Shown here: piece by piece, positions 51,487-60,797 of the stretch
Layout of the letters: each line of letters starts with the position of its first letter
Position numbering within the stretch: position 1 is the stretch's first letter
DNA from: Streptomyces sp. AC550_RSS872
GTDB taxonomy: Bacteria > Actinomycetota > Actinomycetes > Streptomycetales > Streptomycetaceae
Length of the DNA: 61,617 nucleotides
Reading direction: 5' to 3'
Assembly (NCBI RefSeq): GCF_019049285.1
Contig: NZ_JAGMUL010000195.1
Location: forward strand, 1-61,617
Position numbers and translations under genes: made by a program
Notes under the pieces: model-generated
What the model saw: only the letters and a program-made list of their open reading frames with translations
Database searches by the model: none
Told to the model about the DNA's origin: nothing

Positions 51487-52308
51487 TTGGCCACTGGTAC
51501 GGAACCTCATCTGAACAGCGGCGGCGTACGCACCGGCACGCGCGCCGCGATCACCGCCCCGCACCTGCGGACCGACCGCTGGTGGCTGGCCCCTGCCGCC
51601 ACCGCGGCCGGTCTGCTGGCGTTCATCGTGTACTCGACCTGGCGGGCCTTCGCAGGCGCGGACTACTACGCGGCGCCGTACGTCTCCCCGTTCTACTCGC
51701 CCTGTCTGGCGGAGAACTGCGAGCCCATGCGCGCCGGGCCGAACTGGGAGCTCTTCGGGAGCTGGTGGGGCATCTCCCCCGCGATCATCATCCTGATCTT
51801 CCCGCTCGGCTTCCGTCTGACCTGCTACTACTACCGCAAGGCCTACTACCGGGGTTTCTGGGCCTCGCCCCCGGCCTGCGCGGTGGCCGAGCCGCACAAG
51901 AAGTACACCGGTGAGACCCGCTTCCCGCTGATCATGCAGAACATCCACCGGTACTTCTTCTACGCCGCGATCCCGGTCGCCGGGATCCTCACGTACGACA
52001 CGGTGCTCGCCTTCCGCGACGAGCACTACGAGTGGGGTCACATGGGCCTCGGCACCCTCGTCTTCCTCGTCAACATCGTGCTGATCTGGGCGTACACCCT
52101 CTCCTGCCACTCCTGCCGGCACATCGTCGGCGGCAAGCTCAAGCACTTCTCCAGGCACCCGGTGCGCTACCGGATGTGGCAGTGGATCGGGAAGCTCAAC
52201 GCCCGCCACATGCTGCTCGCCTGGACGTCGCTGGTGAGCGTGGCGCTCGCCGACTTCTACGTCTATCTCGTCGCATCCGGGGTCTTCGACGATCCGCGCT
52301 TCTTCTAG
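51487..52308 (+). CDS. Succinate dehydrogenase/fumarate reductase membrane anchor (Sdh1-type)
   Basis: A 273-residue membrane protein with five or six helices (first WLAPAATAAGLLAFIVYSTW). Conserved His residues in QNIHRYFFYAAI, WGHMGLGTLVF and CHSCRHIVGG are candidate haem ligands. It is unlike the classic SdhC/SdhD pair and matches the single large anchor of the actinobacterial Sdh1 complex. TTG 51487 is used: GGAG lies 8-9 bases upstream and the alternative ATG 51482 is out of frame. Forms an operon with the flavoprotein and iron-sulfur genes. Confidence 0.85.
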   Translation: MATGTEPHLNSGGVRTGTRAAITAPHLRTDRWWLAPAATAAGLLAFIVYSTWRAFAGADYYAAPYVSPFYSPCLAENCEPMRAGPNWELFGSWWGISPAIIILIFPLGFRLTCYYYRKAYYRGFWASPPACAVAEPHKKYTGETRFPLIMQNIHRYFFYAAIPVAGILTYDTVLAFRDEHYEWGHMGLGTLVFLVNIVLIWAYTLSCHSCRHIVGGKLKHFSRHPVRYRMWQWIGKLNARHMLLAWTSLVSVALADFYVYLVASGVFDDPRFF

Positions 52309-52328
52309 ATTTGGTGGGGACTGAACAG

Positions 52329-54296
52329 ATGTCGGTGGTCGAACGGCAGGAGTGGGACGTCGTCGTGGTCGGCGCGGGAGGCGCGGGCCTGCGTGCCGCG
52401 ATCGAGGCACGCGAGCGAGGCGCCCGTACGGCCGTGATCTGCAAGTCACTGTTCGGCAAGGCGCACACCGTGATGGCCGAGGGCGGCATCGCGGCGGCCA
52501 TGGCCAACGCCAACGAGCACGACAACTGGCAGGTCCACTTCCGCGACACCATGCGCGGCGGCAAGTTCCTCAACCAGTGGCGGATGGCAGAGCTGCACGC
52601 GCAGGAGGCGCCGGAGCGGGTGTGGGAGCTGGAGACCTGGGGCGCGCTCTTCGACCGTACGAAGGACGGCCGTATCTCCCAGCGCAACTTCGGCGGCCAC
52701 GAGTACCCGCGTCTCGCGCACGTCGGCGACCGCACGGGACTGGAGCTGATCCGCACGCTGCAACAGAAGATCGTGTCGTTGCAGCAGGAGGACAAGAAGG
52801 AGACCGGGGACTACGAGTCCCGGCTCAAGGTCTACCAGGAGTGCACGGTCACCCGGATCCTGAAGACCGAGTCCGACAGCGGCTCCGCCGCGGGCAGCCG
52901 GGTCAGCGGGGTCTTCGCCTACGACCGCGAGACGGGCCGCTTCTTCGTCCTGGACGCCCCCGCCGTCGTCGTCGCGACGGGCGGGATCGGCAAGTCCTTC
53001 AAGGTGACGTCGAACTCCTGGGAGTACACCGGCGACGGCCACGCGCTGGCGCTGCTGGCGGGCGCGCCGCTGCTCAACATGGAGTTCGTGCAGTTCCATC
53101 CGACGGGCATGGTCTGGCCGCCGTCGGTGAAGGGGATCCTGGTCACGGAGTCGGTGCGCGGCGACGGAGGGGTGCTGCGCAACTCCGAGGGCAAGCGGTT
53201 CATGTTCGACTACATCCCCGACGTCTTCAAGGAGAAGTACGCCCAGTCGGAGGAGGAGGGCGACCGCTGGTACGAGGACCCGGACAACAACCGGCGTCCT
53301 CCGGAGCTGTTGCCGAGGGACGAGGTGGCCAGGGCCATCAACGCCGAGGTGAAGGCGGGGCGCGGCTCCCCGCACGGCGGGGTCTTCCTGGACGTGTCGA
53401 CGCGTATGCCCGCCGAGGTGATCCGGCGTCGTCTGCCCTCCATGTACCACCAGTTCAAGGAGCTGGCGGACGTGGACATCACGGCGGAGGCGATGGAGGT
53501 CGGGCCGACCTGTCACTACGTCATGGGCGGCATCGCGGTCGAGTCGGACACGGCGGCGGCGCGCGGCGTGCCCGGCCTGTACGCGGCCGGCGAGGTCGCG
53601 GGCGGCATGCACGGCTCGAACCGGCTCGGCGGGAACTCCCTGTCCGACCTGCTGGTGTTCGGGCGCCGGGCCGGCTGGCACGCCGCCGAGTACGCGGCCG
53701 CGCAGGCCTTCGAACGCCCCGAGGTCAGCGACCTACAGGTCGACACGGCGGCGGCGGAGGCGCTGCGGCCCTTCTCGGCGGAGGGTCCGGCCGGGGGCAC
53801 GGACGACGGGCGTCCACCGGAGAACCCGTACACCCTCCACCAGGAGCTCCAGCAGACGATGAACGACCTCGTCGGCATCATCCGCCGCGAGGCCGAGATG
53901 GAGCAGGCGCTGGAGAAGCTGGCGGAGTTGCGCGTACGGGCCCGAAGGGCCGGAGTCGAGGGCCACCGCCAGTTCAACCCCGGCTGGCACCTCGCGCTCG
54001 ACCTGCGCAACATGCTGCTGGTCAGCGAGTGCGTGGCGCGGGCGGCGCTGGAGCGCACCGAGTCACGCGGCGGACACACCCGCGAGGACCATCCGACGAT
54101 GGACCGCAAGTGGCGCAACATCAACCTGCTGTGCCAACTGGCCGACCCGACGGGCGGTTTGGCGGCCACGGACCCCGAGCGCGGCCAGATCAACCTGCTG
54201 CGCGAGACCACCGACCCCGTCCGCCCGGACCTGCTGGCTCTCTTCGACAAGGAAGAGCTGGTCAAGTACCTCGCCGAGGAGGAGCTCTACCAGTGA
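52329..54296 (+). CDS. Succinate dehydrogenase/fumarate reductase flavoprotein
   Basis: A 655-residue FAD subunit. The dinucleotide-binding motif VVVVGAGGAGLRAAIEA is at the N-terminus. FGKAHTVMAEGGIAAAMAN surrounds the region that in relatives carries the FAD-linking His, here within KAHT. Active-site features follow: QFHPTGMVWP, SVRGDGGVLRN, and CHYVMGGIAVES. Oxidises succinate in the TCA cycle or runs as fumarate reductase; direction cannot be read from sequence. Its stop overlaps the iron-sulfur gene start (GTGA). Confidence 0.93.
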   Translation: MSVVERQEWDVVVVGAGGAGLRAAIEARERGARTAVICKSLFGKAHTVMAEGGIAAAMANANEHDNWQVHFRDTMRGGKFLNQWRMAELHAQEAPERVWELETWGALFDRTKDGRISQRNFGGHEYPRLAHVGDRTGLELIRTLQQKIVSLQQEDKKETGDYESRLKVYQECTVTRILKTESDSGSAAGSRVSGVFAYDRETGRFFVLDAPAVVVATGGIGKSFKVTSNSWEYTGDGHALALLAGAPLLNMEFVQFHPTGMVWPPSVKGILVTESVRGDGGVLRNSEGKRFMFDYIPDVFKEKYAQSEEEGDRWYEDPDNNRRPPELLPRDEVARAINAEVKAGRGSPHGGVFLDVSTRMPAEVIRRRLPSMYHQFKELADVDITAEAMEVGPTCHYVMGGIAVESDTAAARGVPGLYAAGEVAGGMHGSNRLGGNSLSDLLVFGRRAGWHAAEYAAAQAFERPEVSDLQVDTAAAEALRPFSAEGPAGGTDDGRPPENPYTLHQELQQTMNDLVGIIRREAEMEQALEKLAELRVRARRAGVEGHRQFNPGWHLALDLRNMLLVSECVARAALERTESRGGHTREDHPTMDRKWRNINLLCQLADPTGGLAATDPERGQINLLRETTDPVRPDLLALFDKEELVKYLAEEELYQ

Positions 54297-55069
54297 GCAG
54301 CTACGAGGCCCGTTTCAAGGTGTGGCGGGGCGATGTGCAGGGCGGCGGCCTGGAGGACTTCGAGGTCGAGGTGAACGACGGCGAGGTGGTCCTCGACATC
54401 ATCCACCGCCTCCAGGCCACCCAGGCCCCGGACCTGGCCGTCCGCTGGAACTGCAAGGCCGGCAAGTGCGGTTCGTGCTCCGCGGAGATCAACGGGCGGC
54501 CGCGGCTGATGTGCATGACGCGGATGTCGGTGTTCACCCGGGAGGAGACGATCACGGTGACGCCACTGCGGGCGTTCCCGGTGGTCCGGGATCTCGTCAC
54601 GGACGTCGGCTTCAACTACACCAAGGCACGGGAGGTCCCGGCCTTCGTCCCGCCCGCGGAGCTGGGCCCCGGCGAGTACCGGATGATGCAGGAGGACGTG
54701 GACCGCTCGCAGGAGTTCCGCAAGTGCATCGAGTGCTTCCTGTGCCAGGACACCTGCCATGTGGTCCGTGACCACGAGGAGAACAAACCGGCGTTCGCCG
54801 GCCCGCGCTTCCTGATGCGGGTCGCGGAACTGGACATGCACCCGCTGGACGCCGCGGCGGAGACCGGCCTGGACCGCAAGGCCACGGCCCAGGAGGAGCA
54901 CGGCCTCGGCTACTGCAACATCACCAAGTGCTGCACGGAGGTCTGCCCCGAGGGCATCAAGATCACGGACAACGCGTTGATCCCCTTGAAGGAACGGGCG
55001 GTCGACCGGAAGTACGACCCGTTGGTGTGGCTCGGGAACAAGATCATGCGGCGGACGTCGTCGGGCTGA
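54293..55069 (+). CDS. Succinate dehydrogenase/fumarate reductase iron-sulfur subunit
   Basis: A 258-residue subunit that passes electrons from FAD to the membrane anchor. [2Fe-2S] ligands are in WNCKAGKCGSCSAE plus the Cys in RLMCMTRM. The second domain has CIECFLCQDTC and CNITKCCTEVCPEGI for the [4Fe-4S] and [3Fe-4S] clusters. GTG 54293 is coupled to the flavoprotein gene. Completes the three-subunit Sdh1-type complex. Confidence 0.93.
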   Translation: MSSYEARFKVWRGDVQGGGLEDFEVEVNDGEVVLDIIHRLQATQAPDLAVRWNCKAGKCGSCSAEINGRPRLMCMTRMSVFTREETITVTPLRAFPVVRDLVTDVGFNYTKAREVPAFVPPAELGPGEYRMMQEDVDRSQEFRKCIECFLCQDTCHVVRDHEENKPAFAGPRFLMRVAELDMHPLDAAAETGLDRKATAQEEHGLGYCNITKCCTEVCPEGIKITDNALIPLKERAVDRKYDPLVWLGNKIMRRTSSG

Positions 55070-55163
55070 GGCCGAATCCGGCACAGGCGAGTGCGCGGCG
55101 GCCCGGCCCACCCCGGGCCCATCCCGGTCGCGCCCGGGCATTCCTCCTCATACGCTCCGAAAT

Positions 55164-56774
55164 GTGACCTCATCCTTGATACGGGGCCGGCCGCGGCGGG
55201 GCGGCTCGCACATACGGGCGCGGGTGGTGCACGCGCTGGTGGGCGGGCTGATCGGGGTGGCGTGGCTGGTGTTGCCCGCGGTGACGGTCCTGGGCGGGGG
55301 TGCGGTCGCGGGCGGGGCGGACCGGCCTGTGGCCGGTGCGGTGGCCCAGAGGGAGGGCGAGGGGACCTCGGACTTCGATCTGGTGCTGCCGGTGCTGGCG
55401 GTCGTCGCGGCGGCGGTGGTCGGCGGGTACGGGTTCCTGCGGCGCAGGCGGCGGGCGCGGGGGCGTACGACACCCGGTGCAGCGCCGGTTGAGGCCACCG
55501 GGCCACCCGCCGGGAAACTCGACGAGCGGGCCCGGGCGCTGCTGGTCGAGGCGGACGACTGGGTGCGGGTCAGTACGGAGGAGCTCGGGTTCGTCGCGGA
55601 GAAGGTCGAGGACGCCGAGCTGGTCGAGCCCTTCGCCCGGGCCCTGCGGGAGGCCCGGGCCGAGTTGGCGGTCGCCTTTCGGATGCGGTGGCAGTACGAG
55701 GGCGGGGTGCCGGAGGAGGACGCGGCGCGGCAGCACGCGCTCGCCGGGATCGTCGGTCGGTGCGAGGAGGCGGGGCGGCTGCTGGACGCGCAGGCCGCCG
55801 CGTTCGACCAGGTACGGGGGTTGGAGGAGGGCCTGGGCGGAGGGCTGGGGCGGGCCCTGGCCGTCGCGGAGGTCCGGTTCCGGGAACTGACCGGCCGTAC
55901 CGGACGTGCCGGCGCGGCGCTCCGGGAGCTCGGCGAGCGGTACGCCCCGTCGGCCACCACCGCCGTCGCGGGCCATGTCGAGCAGGCCAAGGACCGGCTC
56001 GTCTTCGCCACCACCCGCCTCAACCAGGCCCGCCAGGCCGCCGACTCGGGCGACCACGAGCGGGCGGCGGGCCGGCTGCGTGCCGCCGAGGGGGCGATCA
56101 GCCAGGCCGCCGTCTTCATCGACGGCGTGGAACGCCTCGCCGACGTCCTCGCCAGGGCCGCGACGATGGTGCCGGCCGCGCTGACCGGCGGCGAGGCGGA
56201 GATCGCCGGCGCGCGGGGTTCACCGCCCGGCGCCGGAGCCCCGTCGTACTCGTCCATACCGCCCGGCGAGCTGCGCGCCCGTGTCACCCACGCGGACCTC
56301 GCCCTGGCCGGCGTACGCGAGGAGCTGACCTCGGGGCGGCCGTACGACCCCCTGGACCTGCTGCGCCGGATCGTACGGACCGTCTCGCCCGTCGCCGCGG
56401 GGCGGGCCGGGGTGCTTCCGGCCGCCGCGCGGCTGTGCGCCCGTGCCGCGGTGGCCGGCACGGACGACGTGGTCGCGACCCACCGGGCCGCGGTGGGCAG
56501 CGAGCCCCGCACCCACCTGGCCGAGGCCCGCCGCCTGCTCGCTCCCCCGGCCCCCCTCGCCGACCTCCTGTCCGCCGACACGCTCGCCCGACAGGCCCAG
56601 GACCTGGCCGAACAGAACATCCGCCTGCACGGCCACCCCACGGCCACCCCCGCCGAAACCACCCACGGCCTCACCGGCGCCCTCCTGGGCGGCATCCAGC
56701 CAACCACCGGCTCCCCGGCAAGCTACGGCGGCCCACACACCCGGCACCGCCGCGGAGGCACGCCGGACACCTGA
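55164..56774 (+). CDS. TPM-family-like membrane protein lacking the TPM domain
   Basis: A 536-residue protein. An N-terminal helix (RVVHALVGGLIGVAWLVLPA, signal-like) and a second helix at about 73-92 (DLVLPVLAVVAAAVVGGYGF) are separated by only about 30 residues. A long cytoplasmic helical domain follows, with STEELGFVAEKVEDAE and HVEQAKDRLVFATTRLNQAR. That C-terminal half matches streptomycete TPM-domain proteins, which normally carry a 130-residue TPM domain between the two helices; it is absent here. GTG 55164 opens the frame. Function unknown; presumably envelope-linked. Not obviously part of the Sdh operon (94-base gap). Confidence 0.7.
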   Translation: MTSSLIRGRPRRGGSHIRARVVHALVGGLIGVAWLVLPAVTVLGGGAVAGGADRPVAGAVAQREGEGTSDFDLVLPVLAVVAAAVVGGYGFLRRRRRARGRTTPGAAPVEATGPPAGKLDERARALLVEADDWVRVSTEELGFVAEKVEDAELVEPFARALREARAELAVAFRMRWQYEGGVPEEDAARQHALAGIVGRCEEAGRLLDAQAAAFDQVRGLEEGLGGGLGRALAVAEVRFRELTGRTGRAGAALRELGERYAPSATTAVAGHVEQAKDRLVFATTRLNQARQAADSGDHERAAGRLRAAEGAISQAAVFIDGVERLADVLARAATMVPAALTGGEAEIAGARGSPPGAGAPSYSSIPPGELRARVTHADLALAGVREELTSGRPYDPLDLLRRIVRTVSPVAAGRAGVLPAAARLCARAAVAGTDDVVATHRAAVGSEPRTHLAEARRLLAPPAPLADLLSADTLARQAQDLAEQNIRLHGHPTATPAETTHGLTGALLGGIQPTTGSPASYGGPHTRHRRGGTPDT

Positions 56775-56846
56775 GCACGACAACCACACGGCCCCCGGGG
56801 AGAAGCCGTCCAACAGACCGACGGACCGTGGCCCCGAAGTCCCCCC

Positions 56847-57110
56847 GACGGCCTCCTGCCGGGCGACACCCACGATCAAGCACCCACCACACAACCCCAC
56901 CAAAGCCACCGCACCCGACACGGAAACCCGGCCCCGCACACCAGTGACCACGCGGAACCGACCCCGACGGCCTCCTGCCAGGCAGCACCCACGATCAAGC
57001 ACCCACCACACAACCCCACCAAAGCCACCGCACCCGACACGGAAACCCGGCCCCGCGGACCAGTGACCGCGCGGAGCCGGCCCCGGCGGTCTCCTGCCGG
57101 GCGACGCCCG
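56847..57110. repeat. 119-bp tandem repeat
   Basis: A 119-bp unit beginning GACGGCCTCCTGCC starts at 56847, 56966 and 57085; the third copy is cut after about 26 bases. The first two are more than 90 percent identical by eye. It occupies most of the 476-base gap between two convergent genes, which otherwise shows no gene. Confidence 0.9.
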
Positions 57111-57250
57111 CAGGCGAGGCCTCACCGCACGAACCCGCGGGCGCCGACGGTGAGATGGCCCCACCTGGGCCACCCGCACCCGGCGACGAGAGCCGCACGG
57201 GTCGTGCGGGTGGGAAACGATCCGGTCGAAGGCGAAGCCGAGGCCGGGCG

Positions 57251-60004
57251 TCAGAAGAGGCTCAGCAACGCCTCCGCAGGGTCCGCCAGCGGGTTCTCAC
57301 CGTCCGGCAGCGGCAGTTCGAACCACACCGTCTTGCCGCGCGGCGTCCGACGGGAGCCCCACGCCGCGCTGAGCAGCCCGACCAGTTGCAGCCCCCGGCC
57401 GCCCTCGTCCGTGTCCCGGGCTCGACGCCGACGCGGCTGGACCAACCCCGAGTCCCAGACCTCGCACACCAGCGTGCGGTCCAGCAGCAACCGCAGCCGA
57501 ATCTCGCCCTCGCCGTACCGCAGCGCGTTCGTGACCAGCTCGCTGACCAACAGCTCCGTGGTGTCGACCAGCGGCTCCATGTCCCAGGACAGCAGCTGTC
57601 CGCGGGCGTACTCCCGGGCGCGCCCCACACTGCGCGGCTCCCGCGGCAGCGTCCAGTCGCCGACCGACTCGGCGGGCAACCCCTGGACGCGCGCCATCAG
57701 CAACGCGATGTCGTCCTCGCCGTGGTGGCTGTCGAGGGTGTTGAGGACGTGGTCGCAGACGTCCTCCAGCGGGCGTGTGGGGTCGGTGAGCGCCCCGACG
57801 AACGCCTGGAGGCCCTCGTCCAGGGGATGGTCGCGGGACTCGACCAGGCCGTCCGTGTAGAGCGCCAGCAGCGCGCCCTCCGGCAGTTCGACCTCCACCT
57901 CCTCGAAGGGCTCCCCGCCCACGCCCAGTGGCATCCCCGGCGGCACGTCGAGCATCAGCGCGGCCTCGCCGGGTTCGACGAGGACCGGCGGCAGATGACC
58001 GGCGTTCGCGAAGGTGCAGCGGCGCGTGACGGAGTCGTAGACCGCGTACACGCAGGTCGCGAGGTACACCTCGGACAGGTCCGCCTCCCGGGGCCGGCGG
58101 GCCGCGCGGGTGGCCTGCTGGACACCGCCGGGGGCGCCGAGACCGCGCGCGATCTCGTCCAGCGCCGAGAGGACCTCGGCCGGTTCGAGGTCCAGCAGCG
58201 CCAGCGTTCGTACGGCCGAACGAAGTTCGCCCATCGCCACGGCCGCGCGCAGCCCACGGCCCATGACGTCCCCGACGACCAACGCCGTGCGGTGGCCGGG
58301 GAGTTCTATGACGTCGAACCAGTCGCCGCCCACCTCGCTGGGTCGGTCGGAGGAGGAGTTGCCCGGCAGATAGCGGCAGGCGATGTCGAGGCCCGACGCG
58401 ACCGGGTCCCCGGGCGGCAGCAGGGACCGTTGCAGTATCAGTGCCCGCTCGTGCTCGCGCCGGTAGAGACGGGCGTTGTCGATGCAGACCGCCGCCCGCG
58501 CCGCCAGCTCGACCGCGAGATTGCGGTCCCGGTCGCCGAACGGCTCGCTGCCCTTCGTCCGGGCGAACTGGGCGAGTCCTACGACGGTGTCGTGGGCGAC
58601 CATCGGCACCGCGAGCGTGGACTGGACGAGGCCACCCTCCTCGCCGGGCACGTACTGCGGCCGGGCCGTGCGCAGGGCGTCCGCGCAGGGCGAGTTGAAC
58701 GGGTAGTGGTGGACGGCGCCGACCGCGACGGGCACGCCGCCGCCGACGAAGGGCGCGTCGGAGACGGCGCTGGAGAAGGCGACGCGGCGTAGTTCCGCGC
58801 TGCCGTCGGCGAGGCCGGGCGGGGTCTCGTCGCCGGCCAGCAGCCCCTGGTAGAGGTCGACCGTGGCCAGGTCGCAGAAGCCGGGGACGACGACGTCGAG
58901 GAGTTCGCGAGCGGTTGTCTCCAGGTCGAGGGAGTTGCCGATGCGGGCGCCGGCCTCGTTCAGCAGGGCGAGATTGCGCCGGGCGGCGGCGGCCTCGCGG
59001 GCGGCTGCGCGGCGCGCGGTGATGTCGATCCCGAGCCAGGCGATGCCGATGGGGCGGCCGCTTCCGCTGTGCACCCGGTAGAGGTTGACGGACCAGTGGC
59101 GGCGCTCGTCGGAGCCGGGCAGAAAGCCGGTGACATGCATGTCGGTGATGGAGTCGCCGCTGTCCAGGACGCGGCGCAGGGTCGCCGCGACCCGGTCGGC
59201 CTCGGGGCGCGGCAGATAGTCGTGGACGCCTCGGCCGCGATGGTCGTCGGGGGTGCCGCCGAAGAGGGAGGCGAACCGGTGGTTGACGCGGCGCACCCGC
59301 AGATCGGGGTCGATCAGCAGGAAACCGAACGGAGATTGACCGAATATCGACTGCGAGGCGGCGAGGTCGGTCTCCATCCGACGGAGCGTGCGGACGTCGA
59401 CGACGATACAGACGGCGGCCTTCTCGCCCTCCTCGGTCCGCGTCGGCATGACGTACACCTCGGCGAGACCGTCCTGGCCGCGCCGTCCGTCCACGTCGTC
59501 CGGCGCACGGAAGGGGACCACACCGGTCCACTCCCGTCCGTCCAGGATCTCGGCCATCTTGCGCTGCCCCTGCTCGCGCAGGTCGGGGTCGATGAACGCC
59601 TCGATGGGGTCCATGCCGACGGCACGCCGGGCCGGGATGCCGAACAACTGCTCGGCGCGCAGGCTCCACTGGTCGACCAGACCGTCGGGGCCGATGGAGA
59701 AGGACGCGACCTTGATGTAGTCGTAGATCGAGCCGGGCGGACTGCTCTGCCAGACGGGGTCGCCGGGGCGGGGCTCGTCGGAGGCGAAGCCGGGGTCGCG
59801 GGGAGCGGGGGGTTCCTGTGCGCCCTGTGCGACGGCTTGCGAGTCCTGTGTGTCGTGAGAGGCACGTGTGCCCCGGGAGGTGAGGTGGGAGGCCTGGGTG
59901 TCGTCGGAGGCCTGTGGGTCGTGGGCCCGCTCTCCCGCGGCCCTCGCCCTCGCGCCGTCCGACGGGTCCTCGGACTCCGTGGCCTTCGCTGGTATCTCGC
60001 TCAC
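57251..60004 (-). CDS. PAS-PAS-GAF-SpoIIE phosphatase with C-terminal ATPase domain
   Basis: A 917-residue multidomain regulator without membrane segments. After a Gln/Asp-rich leader, PAS domains lie at about 90-205 (AEQLFGIPARRAVGMDPIEA) and 215-335 (SPFGFLLIDPDLRVRRVN), a GAF domain at 345-515, a PP2C/SpoIIE phosphatase at 540-765 (GGDWFDVIELPG, VVGDVMGRGL, ANAGHLPPVLV, ALYTDGLVESR with metal-binding Asp residues), and a HATPase_c anti-sigma domain at 785-905 (LLVSELVTNALRYG, GGRGLQLV). It probably both phosphorylates and dephosphorylates anti-sigma antagonists. GTG 60004 has GGAGGGG 10 bases upstream. Confidence 0.9.
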   Translation of the reverse strand: MSEIPAKATESEDPSDGARARAAGERAHDPQASDDTQASHLTSRGTRASHDTQDSQAVAQGAQEPPAPRDPGFASDEPRPGDPVWQSSPPGSIYDYIKVASFSIGPDGLVDQWSLRAEQLFGIPARRAVGMDPIEAFIDPDLREQGQRKMAEILDGREWTGVVPFRAPDDVDGRRGQDGLAEVYVMPTRTEEGEKAAVCIVVDVRTLRRMETDLAASQSIFGQSPFGFLLIDPDLRVRRVNHRFASLFGGTPDDHRGRGVHDYLPRPEADRVAATLRRVLDSGDSITDMHVTGFLPGSDERRHWSVNLYRVHSGSGRPIGIAWLGIDITARRAAAREAAAARRNLALLNEAGARIGNSLDLETTARELLDVVVPGFCDLATVDLYQGLLAGDETPPGLADGSAELRRVAFSSAVSDAPFVGGGVPVAVGAVHHYPFNSPCADALRTARPQYVPGEEGGLVQSTLAVPMVAHDTVVGLAQFARTKGSEPFGDRDRNLAVELAARAAVCIDNARLYRREHERALILQRSLLPPGDPVASGLDIACRYLPGNSSSDRPSEVGGDWFDVIELPGHRTALVVGDVMGRGLRAAVAMGELRSAVRTLALLDLEPAEVLSALDEIARGLGAPGGVQQATRAARRPREADLSEVYLATCVYAVYDSVTRRCTFANAGHLPPVLVEPGEAALMLDVPPGMPLGVGGEPFEEVEVELPEGALLALYTDGLVESRDHPLDEGLQAFVGALTDPTRPLEDVCDHVLNTLDSHHGEDDIALLMARVQGLPAESVGDWTLPREPRSVGRAREYARGQLLSWDMEPLVDTTELLVSELVTNALRYGEGEIRLRLLLDRTLVCEVWDSGLVQPRRRRARDTDEGGRGLQLVGLLSAAWGSRRTPRGKTVWFELPLPDGENPLADPAEALLSLF

Positions 60005-60266
60005 GCGAACCGTCCCCTCCAGCTCACCGCGCCCGGCACCGGTCACCGGGGGCGGCTGCCCGCAGTATCCAGCACTACGGCCCCGCACAACACGGTGTTC
60101 ACGATCACAGCACGTTCCCGATGGTTTTCGGTCCCGGCACCGGAAACACTTCCAGTCTTCTAACCAGCTGACACACAGTCGAATCACGCGGTTCGACAAC
60201 TGCCACTGGCCTGAACCAGTCGCTCGACAGGGCGGGGGTGGGCGTACACCGCCTGTACCGCCACGG

Positions 60267-60731
60267 TCACCGCGGGACCGCGAGTTCGAACCACACCGTC
60301 TTGCCCGTGTTGCGGCCCGGCCGGGTTCCCCAGCGGCGCGAGGAGTGCGCCACGAGCTGGAGTCCGCGGCCGCTCTCGTCCTCGAGGTGGGGGGCACGTT
60401 CGCGCGGGGGATCCGGGAGGGGGTCGGAGACCTCGACCAGGAGGACGCCGTCGAGGTCGGCGGGGCGTACCAGACGTACTCCGATGGGGCCCGTGGCGTG
60501 CCGCAGGGAGTTGGTCACCAGCTCGCTGACCAGCAGCGCCGTGAGGTCGGCGAGGCTGTCCAGATCCCAGTCCCGCAGCCGGCCGCGCACGGCGGCACGG
60601 GCCGCGCGCACCGCGCCCGCCTCCGCGGGAAAGGTCCACTCGGCGCAGCCGCCATCAGTGTCGATCACACCGATCACTTCCCAGGCCAGCGGGTTCGCCC
60701 ATGTCCGGTTTCGCAGGGTTAGTGACCACAT
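60267..60731 (-). CDS. Stand-alone HATPase_c protein (anti-sigma/RsbW-like)
   Basis: A protein of up to 154 residues. AARAAVRGRLRDWDLDSLAD and LLVSELVTNSLRHATGPIGV hold the N box; GRGLQLVAHSSRRWG is the G box, and it ends TGKTVWFELAVPR, much like the C-terminal domain of the upstream-facing phosphatase. Such streptomycete proteins are RsbW/SpoIIAB-like Ser kinases acting on anti-anti-sigma factors. ATG 60731 lacks a ribosome site; GTG codons at about 60676 and 60667 are alternatives that would remove 18 to 21 residues. Target unknown. Confidence 0.8.
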   Translation of the reverse strand: MWSLTLRNRTWANPLAWEVIGVIDTDGGCAEWTFPAEAGAVRAARAAVRGRLRDWDLDSLADLTALLVSELVTNSLRHATGPIGVRLVRPADLDGVLLVEVSDPLPDPPRERAPHLEDESGRGLQLVAHSSRRWGTRPGRNTGKTVWFELAVPR

Positions 60732-60797
60732 ACCCGATATTCGGGGGGCGGTACCGCGCGCAAGGTATGCGAACGGGTAGGAATTCGGGAAGTTTCC

